DNA of 64,000 nucleotides from the NCBI RefSeq assembly GCF_900188085.1, contig NZ_FZOU01000001.1, positions 868,001-932,000 of the forward strand, in the 5' to 3' direction. The notes beneath the pieces were generated by a model that saw only the letters and a program-made list of their open reading frames with translations, had not been told where the DNA came from and ran no database searches. Made by a program: the position numbers and the translations under genes. The first letter of the stretch is position 1. Each line of letters starts with the position of its first letter. This stretch comes from Granulicella rosea (GTDB lineage Bacteria; Acidobacteriota; Terriglobia; Terriglobales; Acidobacteriaceae). Below are positions 45,305 through 53,739 of this stretch, piece by piece.

Positions 45305-47943
45305 CCTATAGCGACCACGAGAAGAAGATGAAATCGCCCGCTGTTTGTGAACTCCTGCCTTTGCGCGATCTGCCGGCAGGTGACGACGTGATGGTCCATA
45401 CGAACGGAGCCTTCGTCGCCGGCTACGAGCTCCGTGGGGTGCTTGCCTACTTCGCGACCGATGAGGATCGCAATCAGACCAAGACGATGCTTGAAGCGAT
45501 GTTTCGAGCGGTGCCTGATGTGAGCATGAGGATTCAGTTCCGTTATGAGATATCGGAACGTCTTGGCGGCCTGCTGGATAGCTACGTAGCGCAGCAGAGG
45601 AACGCGCAGCTGGAGGTAGTCGCTCTCGACGGGCATCGCCTTCGTATGTGGCAGCAGAAGGAGAGTGAAGGTTTCTTCTTTGAGAACAGGCTCCACGTCT
45701 ACTTTGTATGGGACCCACGTGTCCATGCGAAGCTCTATCACTCCGCGCAGCAGAGGCGGAAAGCTGGTGGATTCACCCTCAGTCAAACCAAGGCGATCCG
45801 GAAGAATCGCAAAGAGCATGAAGCTCAACTGGCTGAGTTGGAGTCCATCCTGCGGGGCATCGAGGGGTCGATGGAATCGGCTGACCTCGAGCCCCGACGA
45901 CTTTCAACGCAGGATCTGTTCGACGAACTGTCGAATTCGCAGCATCCGGTGCGTCGGAACACTCGGCCCTATGTGCCGGGTGAAGAGCGGATCGCCTATC
46001 GCAGTGCACGTGAACAAGTGGTGCACGCGAGCATTCTGCATGAGAGTGAGACCTACCTCAATATCGATGGCTACCTCTACTCGGTGATCAGCCTCAAAGA
46101 CCTGCCCGATGCGACGTTTCCCGGGATGCTACAGAGCTTTTCCGCTCTTGGCTTCCCTCTGGTGGTGAGCGGACAGGTGGTCATCCCCGATCAGGTCAAG
46201 GTGCTCAAGAGCTACAAAAAGCGCCTGCAGAAGATGACTGCTGCACAGAAGGATGCCAACGGAAACTTCAAATCGAACCCCGAGGCCGAGGTCGCGCAGG
46301 CGCAGTTGATACAGGTCCAACGCGACATCATTTCGTCGTCTCTCAAGACCGCGAAGCTGAGCTTATGTGTGGTCGTGCGGACCTCGCGTCCGGCAGTCAC
46401 GTTTGCCGATCTTGAACAGGCCGAGCGGGATCTTGCGAATCGAACGCAGGAGGTGCTCAATGCCTTTACCCATATGAACGGTGCGAAGGCCGTGATGGAG
46501 ACGATCGCCAAGCGGCGGATCTTCATCGGGACACTCCCAGGTATGGCAGAGCCTGATAAGCGCGATCAGGATATGCTGACCTCGAATGTGGCCGATCTTG
46601 TTCCGGTTGAGATGCCATGGACTGGGACACGCCGCAGCCCGCTCATCCTTTTTGAGACCCCATTCCGGCAGCTCATTCCGTTCTCGATGTTCGATCCCGA
46701 TCTGTCGGATGCAAATGGCCTCTTGATGGCGAAGAGCGGAGGCGGCAAGACACTTGCGGCGCAACAGATGCTGCTGATGGCGGCCCGCGCGAACCCTCTC
46801 ATCTCGATTCTTGAGCGCGGCGACTCATATCAGCCTCTGGTTGAACTGATGGGAGGCGAGATGATCGAGATGTCGCTCGATAGCGACCAGACGATCAATC
46901 CGTGGGACCTACCGAAGGGCGAAAGCAAGCCGTCAAACGACCAGATCTCGTTCCTCAAGAATCTAACCCGCCACATGCTGGGGGAGAACACACCGCCCAA
47001 TCTTGACATTGACCTGCTCGACAGCGTGCTTATCGAGGCCATCGCCTCTACCTATAAACGCTGCAGCGCCAAGACCTCAAATCCCATCCCGCTCTTCGGT
47101 GACCTTGCCGCAGAACTCGCTCATTGGCAGGACCGCGATCGCAATCAGACGATCAACGCGATGGCGCAGCTTGCTTCGACGAAGCTTCGCGCGTGGGTCG
47201 AGGATGGTCCATACGCGCGTCTGTTTGATCGCCAGACAACCGTGCAGCTGAATAATCCCTGGCTTTACTTCAATGTGGAGAAGCTCAAAGACGATCCGCG
47301 TCTGGAGCGGGCGATGAGCCTGCTTATCGCCCACACGGCGACGTACCGGGCCTCCGGATTCACAGGACAACCGAGCATCGTGCTGCTCGATGAATGCTGG
47401 GCGCTCCTTGAGTCGCCAATCCTCGCCAGCGTCGTTGTTCAGCTCTTTCGCACCGCCCGTAAGCGCAATGCCAGTGTGTGGGGCATCAGCCAGACCCCTG
47501 AGGACTTCGTGGGGACGCCGGACCGGCCTAACGAGTACGGGGCGGGTATCGTAAAGAACGCGACGACCAAGATCATTGGAAAGCAGCCGGGCGACATGAC
47601 TGCATTGCGCGACCATCTCCACCTCAACGAGACGGCTCTCAATCAGATCAAGACCTTTGCCCATCCCAAGAAGGGGTACAGCGCGGAGTTCCTCATCGCC
47701 GTGGGTGAAAAGGCCGAGTCCACACATGCGATCCGAGTCGTTCCAAGTCCGGTCGATTACTGGATTACCACGACCTACGCACGCGAGCGCCACTATCGAA
47801 GGTGGTGGCTGCACCAACATCGGCAGCTCTCCAAGCTTGAGGCCTACGAACAGCTAGCCGCGCGATACCCCCGAGGTCTGGCGATGCTTCCGCCGTTGCC
47901 AGTTGAGCTGTCGGGCGAGATGCAGGAGGTTACTTCACGATGA
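45295..47943 (+). CDS. VirB4/TrbE-like T4SS ATPase
   Basis: 882 residues. The N-terminal half (~1-430) is the CagE/TrbE/VirB domain ('YRSAREQVVHASILHESETY'). The C-terminal half is the ATPase: Walker A AKSGGGKT (479-486), 'ISILERGDSYQPLVELMGGE', Walker B 'IVLLDECWALL' (Asp699-Glu700), 'RKRNASVWGISQTPEDF' sensor segment. It powers pilus assembly and substrate transfer. The longest and most conserved gene of the cluster; its stop overlaps the next ATG (ATGA). Confidence 0.96.
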   Translation: MPITYSDHEKKMKSPAVCELLPLRDLPAGDDVMVHTNGAFVAGYELRGVLAYFATDEDRNQTKTMLEAMFRAVPDVSMRIQFRYEISERLGGLLDSYVAQQRNAQLEVVALDGHRLRMWQQKESEGFFFENRLHVYFVWDPRVHAKLYHSAQQRRKAGGFTLSQTKAIRKNRKEHEAQLAELESILRGIEGSMESADLEPRRLSTQDLFDELSNSQHPVRRNTRPYVPGEERIAYRSAREQVVHASILHESETYLNIDGYLYSVISLKDLPDATFPGMLQSFSALGFPLVVSGQVVIPDQVKVLKSYKKRLQKMTAAQKDANGNFKSNPEAEVAQAQLIQVQRDIISSSLKTAKLSLCVVVRTSRPAVTFADLEQAERDLANRTQEVLNAFTHMNGAKAVMETIAKRRIFIGTLPGMAEPDKRDQDMLTSNVADLVPVEMPWTGTRRSPLILFETPFRQLIPFSMFDPDLSDANGLLMAKSGGGKTLAAQQMLLMAARANPLISILERGDSYQPLVELMGGEMIEMSLDSDQTINPWDLPKGESKPSNDQISFLKNLTRHMLGENTPPNLDIDLLDSVLIEAIASTYKRCSAKTSNPIPLFGDLAAELAHWQDRDRNQTINAMAQLASTKLRAWVEDGPYARLFDRQTTVQLNNPWLYFNVEKLKDDPRLERAMSLLIAHTATYRASGFTGQPSIVLLDECWALLESPILASVVVQLFRTARKRNASVWGISQTPEDFVGTPDRPNEYGAGIVKNATTKIIGKQPGDMTALRDHLHLNETALNQIKTFAHPKKGYSAEFLIAVGEKAESTHAIRVVPSPVDYWITTTYARERHYRRWWLHQHRQLSKLEAYEQLAARYPRGLAMLPPLPVELSGEMQEVTSR

Positions 47944-48773
47944 ATCATGAACCCATCCAAGCAGATGTGCCGCGCGAAGGGGGCCAGATGCCGCGGGTCC
48001 CTCACGATACTGGCCCGAGGAGATGGCGGTGGCCCGGGCTTTTGACGGGAGTGTTATCTGTCGCGTTTGTCACGCCTCATTTCGCTCACGGACAGTTCTT
48101 GAGCGTCTTCGATTCGATCTTCAGCTCGATTCAAAGCGACATGGGCAGTTCACTCAAAACCATCAACCAGATGAAGCAGCAGGTTCAGCAACTCTACCAG
48201 ACGACGGTCTGGCCGCTGGCGCAGATCAATCAAGCACGTGGCTTCGTCGCGGGCTCGATCACGATGTACCGCACGCAGATGAATCAGGTCTTTCGAACTC
48301 CCTTCAACAGCGCAGTGACCCCCGGCCCACAGCAGTTCGAGGCGGTCCTACACAGTCGGCAGTCGGCGTCGATACCTTCGTTGCAGAGCAGCTTCGGAGC
48401 CAATTACGGTGCGGTCCCCCCAGCGAATGTGGTGTCACCGCAGGACCGCGTGATGATCGACATGGACGACGCTCTTGGTCAACAGAATCTCAAGACCACG
48501 CTCATTGCCGATCAAGGCGGCGACGTCATTCTCGCGATAGCCGACCAGATGGAGAATCAGGTCGCGGTCAGTACACCCGGATCGAATCCATATCTCACCG
48601 CGCAAGCTCAGGTCGCCAACCTGCGCTGCCAGGCTTTTATGCAAAAGATGCTGGCTGCGGAGTTGCGCCAAGAGGCGGGCCGCGTCGCTCACGATAACGT
48701 CCTCACGAAGCGGAGGACGACGGCGACGAGCGGAATCAACAGCCTGGTTAATGGAGCACTCACCAAACACTGA
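47940..48773 (+). CDS. VirB5/TrbJ-like T4SS protein (copy 1)
   Basis: 277 residues. A polar ~28-residue leader precedes a hydrophobic segment (~32-46, LLTGVLSVAFVTPHFAHGQ) ending in a signal-peptidase-like site. The mature protein is a long helical bundle rich in Gln, Asn and Ser: 'SSLKTINQMKQQVQQLYQTT', 'VWPLAQINQARGF', 'YLTAQAQVANLRCQAFMQKM'. This is the VirB5/TrbJ pattern of a minor pilus tip protein. It ends 'SGINSLVNGALTKH', closely matching the ending of the next gene's product. Confidence 0.78.
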   Translation: MNHEPIQADVPREGGQMPRVPHDTGPRRWRWPGLLTGVLSVAFVTPHFAHGQFLSVFDSIFSSIQSDMGSSLKTINQMKQQVQQLYQTTVWPLAQINQARGFVAGSITMYRTQMNQVFRTPFNSAVTPGPQQFEAVLHSRQSASIPSLQSSFGANYGAVPPANVVSPQDRVMIDMDDALGQQNLKTTLIADQGGDVILAIADQMENQVAVSTPGSNPYLTAQAQVANLRCQAFMQKMLAAELRQEAGRVAHDNVLTKRRTTATSGINSLVNGALTKH

Positions 48774-48784
48774 GGAGGTACAGC

Positions 48785-49642
48785 ATGCCTGAATTTACGA
48801 CCGATTCCAATCCGGAGCTGCCACAGCCTGCAAGGAGTAGCCAGCCGAAGCGCAAGTGCTCCAAGTGGTATCGTCCGACCGTTACAAACACGGTGATCGT
48901 AGTGCTGGTCGTCCTCCTCATCCTGCCATCGCGTGCGACAGGGCAGTTCGGAATCGATACAGCCGCGATCATGGCAGCACTCTCGAAGATGCAGTCCCTC
49001 ATGAACACGTACATAGCCGCTCCGCTCAAGACGATCAACCAGTACGAGCAGAGCACGGCGAAGTACGAACAAGAAGTAATGTATCCCATTGCCGCGATCA
49101 ATCAGGCCAAGAGTTCGGTATCGCAGTTCGAGAACCAGTTCAGTCAAGTCAGCGGGATGTTCAGTACGAATGTCTCGAGCGCTACCTTGCCACAGTCGCA
49201 GAGCTTCGAGTCGGTGCTCCTTTCGCGGAACGCTGGCAATGTGCCGACCGTCTCTTCTCAGTTCCAGAATGTCTATGGCGTAGTGATGCCGCAGAACGCG
49301 GCATCGCCTGCAACCCGGACCATGACCGATATGACGGATGCGCAGGCGCAGGACGCGATGAAACGAGCCATAGAGATCGACGCCCTGGCGGACACCGAAC
49401 TGAGCGCGGCGGACAAGATGGGGCAGCAGATAGCGCTGGCGGCTCCTGGGAGCGCACAGATTCTAGAGGCGGAGGCCGATGTATGGGTGGTGCGCGCGAA
49501 CGCCTATACGCAGGCAGCGCTCGCGGAGCTGATGCGTACCCGTGGAATCGATCTCGCGAATCAAAGCAAGACCGCCAAGCTCGCGGCGTCGGACAGCACC
49601 TCAAATAACGGTTTGGTCAACGGCTCTCTAACTCATCGGTGA
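48785..49642 (+). CDS. VirB5/TrbJ-like T4SS protein (copy 2)
   Basis: 285 residues, GAGGTACAGC before the ATG. Same plan as the preceding gene: polar leader, hydrophobic segment (~34-49, TVIVVLVVLLILPSRATGQ), helical mature part ('PLKTINQYEQSTAKYEQEVM', 'YPIAAINQAKSSVSQFENQF'). Shared words with copy 1 include 'LKTINQ', 'P-x-AQINQA'/'PIAAINQA', 'Q-FE(A/S)VL-SR' and the ending 'NGLVNGSLTHR'. A tandem duplication that has diverged; the two may form a hetero-oligomeric tip. Confidence 0.78.
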   Translation: MPEFTTDSNPELPQPARSSQPKRKCSKWYRPTVTNTVIVVLVVLLILPSRATGQFGIDTAAIMAALSKMQSLMNTYIAAPLKTINQYEQSTAKYEQEVMYPIAAINQAKSSVSQFENQFSQVSGMFSTNVSSATLPQSQSFESVLLSRNAGNVPTVSSQFQNVYGVVMPQNAASPATRTMTDMTDAQAQDAMKRAIEIDALADTELSAADKMGQQIALAAPGSAQILEAEADVWVVRANAYTQAALAELMRTRGIDLANQSKTAKLAASDSTSNNGLVNGSLTHR

Positions 49643-49649
49643 GGTAGCA

Positions 49650-51065
49650 ATGATCGTCAGCGCCCATGTCTTTCATTCCGATCTATCCGTTCTGGCGTTC
49701 TTTCAAGGAACGCAGTTGAGTCTATTCGAACGCTTTCTCACCCAAGCCGTTGCCGGCATCAACTCCACCAGCATCACCTCCGGAATGCAGAACGTTGCAT
49801 ACGTCGTGCTCCTAATCGGCTTCCTCTGGCAGGTCTATCAGTCTGCGCTTCATGGTGGCGATGTACGGGGCCTTAGCACAGGACTGATCAAGTACGTGGT
49901 CACTGCCATCGTTGTCATGAACTACGGGACAGTTTTCACGACGGTCAACCAGGGCTTCGTGAATGGCGGCAACTGGATCAGCAACGCTTCCGGTGCGGGC
50001 AATCTTTTTGAGAATTGGGCGAATGATCTGCAAACGCAGTTCAATCAGGTTGGGTTCCAGCAGATGTGGGGACTCGTGACCGGCTCGATTGCGGGCCTGC
50101 TCGATGCCATTCTCATCCTGATTGCGTACATTCTCTATCCCATCGTCATCGTGATCTTCGGCTTCTTCTATATCTTCTACGGTTCCGTGCTTTATATCTT
50201 CGGACCGATCGTCATCGCGCTCATGCCGCTTGGCGCCACCAATCGTATTGCCAAGTCATACGTCGAGAACGTCTTCATCTGGAACTCGTGGCCGATTCTC
50301 TACGGCGGCTTCGGAGCGCTGTTGAGCGCCGTGCAAATGGGTCAAGTAGGCCAAATGCTGAATCAGAACAACTTCTTGGGAGGCTTGGGCAATCTCGAAG
50401 GATCGTTTCTCGTTGGCATGGCGAGCATCATTTTTTCGTTGGCCATCGCGGTGATTCCGTTTATCGCGAAGCGAATCGTCACCGGAGATGTGGGGAGCAC
50501 GGCTGGTGCTCTGATTGGAAGTGCCATGACTGCGGTCACCGCTGGCGCGGCCGCATTCGAGGGAGCCGCAGCCGGAGTCGCATCCGGAGGTGCGACCTCC
50601 GCCGTAGGGTCTCAGGCTGGGGGCTCTGCCGGGACGGCATCAGCAGGAGGTGTGCGGCCGATGACCTCGTCCACTGGAAGCAATCAGCCAAATCCTCCAC
50701 AGCCACCGGCTCGAGCGGATGCTGGGCATGGCAATCAGCCTGCCGACAGTTCTCCCTCTTTCAGTGGTAGCTCGACTGCGGACGGGCACGCTGAGCAGAT
50801 CCGCTCTGCCTTCAGCGACGCCATGGGAGTGGAGCAAGGGAGCAACGCAAACGTTGCTGACGAATCCACGACCACTTCCGATGCCGCGGCACCTGTTTCA
50901 TCGGGCGCAATCGCAAGTAGTGCCCTCAGCGGGCGACCACCTGCAAGTCGCGGTAGTGGACCCAGCGTACATCGCTACAACATCGGCACATGGGGCGCAT
51001 ATCATGCCGCGCGGTTGGCGACGCGCACAGTGACGAGAGCCGCAGGTCTGGCGAAGGAAGAATAG
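49650..51065 (+). CDS. VirB6/TrbL-like polytopic T4SS membrane protein
   Basis: 471 residues. About six membrane helices between ~50 and 285, including 'LLDAILILIAYILYPIVIVI', 'FGFFYIFYGSVLYIFGPIVI' and 'GSFLVGMASIIFSLAIAVIP'; 'LFERFLTQAVAGI' at the start. The last ~180 residues are a Gly/Ala/Ser-rich, low-complexity cytosolic or periplasmic tail, common in TrbL. Forms the inner-membrane channel. Confidence 0.86.
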   Translation: MIVSAHVFHSDLSVLAFFQGTQLSLFERFLTQAVAGINSTSITSGMQNVAYVVLLIGFLWQVYQSALHGGDVRGLSTGLIKYVVTAIVVMNYGTVFTTVNQGFVNGGNWISNASGAGNLFENWANDLQTQFNQVGFQQMWGLVTGSIAGLLDAILILIAYILYPIVIVIFGFFYIFYGSVLYIFGPIVIALMPLGATNRIAKSYVENVFIWNSWPILYGGFGALLSAVQMGQVGQMLNQNNFLGGLGNLEGSFLVGMASIIFSLAIAVIPFIAKRIVTGDVGSTAGALIGSAMTAVTAGAAAFEGAAAGVASGGATSAVGSQAGGSAGTASAGGVRPMTSSTGSNQPNPPQPPARADAGHGNQPADSSPSFSGSSTADGHAEQIRSAFSDAMGVEQGSNANVADESTTTSDAAAPVSSGAIASSALSGRPPASRGSGPSVHRYNIGTWGAYHAARLATRTVTRAAGLAKEE

Positions 51066-51074
51066 GAGATGCCT

Positions 51075-51794
51075 ATGAAGAACACGGCAGTCATCGAGAC
51101 GGATAACCCGCAACCGAAGTATTACGAGGTCGATGGTGCTCTGAAGGCGAACGCCAATCGTGCATGGTTGCTCGCCTTTCTCACCATTCCCATTGCGCTG
51201 CTTGCAATCGGCTTCGCAGTATTTGTTCGCATGCAGCCGCCTACCGTTATCCGCATCGGGCCGGATGGAGAGGCGACGGTCCTGGGTAAGGCAGTGAAGG
51301 CAGGGGAGAAGAACGGCACAGGCTCCGACGAATTTCTCAACGAGGCATTCGTCAAGCGGTTCCTATCCAGCTATCTCAACTACGCGCCCTCGAATGTCGA
51401 CGATCGCTGGGCGGTAAGCCTCAACATGATGACCCGAAATCTTCGGACGTACACCATCAAGGCCATGGCGGACGACAACACCCGGGGCAAGGTCGACGAC
51501 GGCGAAATCGAGTCGGTCTTTCATTTGCGTGAGATCGATCCGGTGGCTGGAGAGCCGATGACCTATGTCGTCTACGGGGTGAAGGACGTGCATCACCTTT
51601 CGGCAGGCAGCGAGACAACCGATCACTTCATCAACGAGTACCGCTTGCGGTTGATCGCCGACCGGCGCTCGGAGGTAAATCCAGATGGCCTCTGGATCGC
51701 GGAGTACCGCGAACGACCCATCGACGGAGAGCGGCGGGAGCAGATCCTATCGACGCCTGACAACGACGCAGGCACCAGGAAAGGAGAGCAGTGA
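51075..51794 (+). CDS. VirB8/TrbF-like T4SS protein
   Basis: 239 residues from ATG 51075, which has AGGAG six bases upstream; the ATG at 51069 directly abuts that site. Cytosolic N-terminus (~1-28), membrane helix (~30-52, WLLAFLTIPIALLAIGFAVF), then a periplasmic NTF2-like domain (~75-220): 'FVKRFLSSYLNYAPSNVDDR', 'WAVSLNMMTRNLRTYTIKAM', 'EYRLRLIADRRSEVNPDGLW'. It nucleates the inner-membrane complex. The pattern is also like TraE of F-type systems. Confidence 0.82.
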   Translation: MKNTAVIETDNPQPKYYEVDGALKANANRAWLLAFLTIPIALLAIGFAVFVRMQPPTVIRIGPDGEATVLGKAVKAGEKNGTGSDEFLNEAFVKRFLSSYLNYAPSNVDDRWAVSLNMMTRNLRTYTIKAMADDNTRGKVDDGEIESVFHLREIDPVAGEPMTYVVYGVKDVHHLSAGSETTDHFINEYRLRLIADRRSEVNPDGLWIAEYRERPIDGERREQILSTPDNDAGTRKGEQ

Positions 51795-52081
51795 TGGATG
51801 CGGCCACGCGAGCAGGTGCAGTTCCAGCAGGCGGGTCGACAGCAAAGCGTCCTCGCAAGCCTCGTCAGCCGGTCGAAGAGGTTGTTCGTTACTTTCTGGC
51901 GAAGGACGGGTCGAATCCGGTCAAACCCGAGCTTGGCGACGAGGTTCCCAACGAAGGAGAGGCACTGATCAAGGCCTTTCAGTCGAAGTCGGGCGTAGTG
52001 TACGTACTTCATGCCTACAAGGCGGAAGCCGAGATGCAATCGGGTACGCCAACTTTAGTTAAGCGACCCCTACAGCGGTAG
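51794..52081 (+). CDS. Small basic protein at the end of the T4SS operon
   Basis: 95 residues; the ATG overlaps the previous stop by 1 base and AGGAGA lies upstream. N-terminus is Ala/Pro/Lys/Arg-rich and probably disordered (KRPRKPRQPVEEVV). The rest, 'VVRYFLAKDGSNPVKPELGD' and 'ALIKAFQSKSGVVYVLHAYK', looks like a small folded alpha/beta domain. No signal peptide and no family recognised. It could be a DNA-processing accessory or a secreted effector. Confidence 0.6.
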   Translation: MDAATRAGAVPAGGSTAKRPRKPRQPVEEVVRYFLAKDGSNPVKPELGDEVPNEGEALIKAFQSKSGVVYVLHAYKAEAEMQSGTPTLVKRPLQR

Positions 52082-52313
52082 GAGTTCACAAGTCAGTGCG
52101 AATTCAAAGAGATGACAGACCTGAAATATGGCTCCTGTCTCTCCTTGACGCCTTATCGCTTTGCGATGAGGAATTCCGCTGACCCGGTTTCGCTCTTGAA
52201 CCTGGTTCGGCCCACACCCACCTCTAACCCAGGCGGCCAATCAGTGATCAGGAGGACCGACGTCAGCAGGTCTCTTGTCACTTCGTTCGATGCGCCAGAC
52301 AAGTGAGGAGAAC

Positions 52314-53360
52314 ATGACAGCGAATAGGACACAGGAAGCGACCATCGATGAGCGGCTCATTCTCGAACTGAAGATTGATGCGTCGGGAGAAGTGACCCGT
52401 AAGCCAACCAAACTCGGACGGAAGGATACGCTTGAGGGCAAGCTCCTTGGGCAGATCTATCCCGGTATCCGAGTAGCGCGTGTTAGTGTGCCGTACGAGT
52501 TGACGCCGTATGAACAGTCTGTGGTGGAGAACCGCATGGCTAGTCTCGTCTACGGCGGGGTCGAATACAAACTGGTAGGCGCAAGCGGTTCGGCGAAGGA
52601 CGGTAAATTCTACTTCGTCGATCAGGCCCATGCCCGTCAGATCGCTGAGCGCTTTCAGCATTGGCCCGAAGCTGCGATCGTGTACTTCGCGATCCTGGTC
52701 TCCGACTGCAAACTGATGGTCGAGGAGCCCGAGTTGCGCATCGCTGTCGTCAAGGATCATGTCCTTGGCACTAACGACTGCCGTGGCTGGGTGCGTGAGT
52801 CCCTCTATCGGAAGCTAAAGATCGGCACGAATCGATTCTGCCAGTTCCGTCTGGCCTTCGACACACGCGAACCGAAGCAGGCGAAGGGCGCACTCAAGGC
52901 AATGAGCGATCGCGTGGCTGACAAGCTCGAGGTCGACGTTGTGCTACCGGAGAGCGCCTGCAAACCATCGTTGAAGGGAGGAGTTCACTTCCTGCCTTTG
53001 CTTGGAACCTCGGGGCGCATATACACGGGGCCAGCGATTCTCGGAATTAAGGAGATATCGCGGCAATCCGAGTTCGGTTCCAGCTACACGCTGGTCGAAC
53101 ACGCCTCCGATGACAGCCTGCAACTCGAAATTATGCCTCGTGCGATCGAACAGATCCGCAAGGTTAAGAAGGCCTGGGACGACGGCGACTATGAGGCGTT
53201 GTTCGAGGTCCTTGGCAGGTCGGAAGCGGTATCGCTTGACGACGATGCCAGCTTCGATCCAGAAGCTCTGGAGCAAAACGGCTCTGGTGTTTCGGAAGAG
53301 TGTGAACCAGCGGAGGCGGTGCTTCTGGCGGATCGCAGCGGGAACAGTATTAAGTTTCCG
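52314..53360 (+). pseudogene. Unrecognised protein, apparently truncated at its 3' end
   Basis: ATG 52314 follows AGGAG. About 345 residues look like genuine coding sequence: 'DERLILELKIDASGEVTRKP', 'ARVSVPYELTPYEQSVVENR', 'EYKLVGASGSAKDGKFYFVD', 'IEQIRKVKKAWDDGDYEALF'. No known domain or active site is recognised. Beyond ~53360 the frame stays open to 53669 but is only the antisense of the nucleotidyltransferase gene, giving Arg/Ser/Pro-rich nonsense. I infer the original 3' end was lost at a junction near 53,350-53,370. An intact protein with a hybrid tail (451 residues) may still be made. Confidence 0.6.
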
Positions 53361-53739
53361 TATGTGGCCAAGCGATCATATCGTCTTTCGCCAGGCCGCC
53401 AAAGGGAATCAGATCGATGGGTATGCGCGTCGTCTTTGAGAAGAGTCGGTGCTCGATCTTGCTCGGAACGAACTCTCCTGTTGCCAGTAAGGCATCGCGG
53501 AGACTGTAAAACGTATCCCAACTCTCGACCGCGATCCCAAAATCCACATCCAGGGTGGCTCGGCTTCCGGGAATCCCAAAGACATGGAACAGCAGCAGGT
53601 CGCGGGCTGTCGCCCCTACCACGACGTATGGGCACTCGTGGCCCGAAGCGACTTGGTGAACCACGGTGAGGATGCGGACCATTGCGCCGGGGACGGGACG
53701 GTCGTCAGCTACGGTATAGGGGTTCGAGGAGTTGTTCAT
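53350..53739 (-). pseudogene. AbiEii-like nucleotidyltransferase, C-terminally truncated
   Basis: 129 residues from ATG 53739. Nucleotidyltransferase core: 'VVVGATARDLLL' (40-50), catalytic Asp pair in 'ATLDVDFGIAVESW' (Asp64, Asp66), third acidic residue Asp109 in 'PIDLIPFGG'. Relatives of the AbiEii/AbiGii toxin family continue for about 130-160 more residues; this frame ends abruptly after 'MIAWPHTET', at the same place where the convergent gene loses its own end. The cognate antitoxin-like gene lies upstream and overlaps by 35 bases. Likely inactive. Confidence 0.7.

Noticed and set aside
52112..52306. Possible 64-residue gene between the T4SS operon and the next gene
   Set aside because: No ribosome site and no protein-like pattern; treated as leader/intergenic sequence.
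53361..53669. C-terminal 100 residues of the unknown protein at 52314
   Set aside because: This stretch is antisense to the nucleotidyltransferase and Arg/Ser/Pro-rich, so it is read as a post-junction artefact and not a domain.
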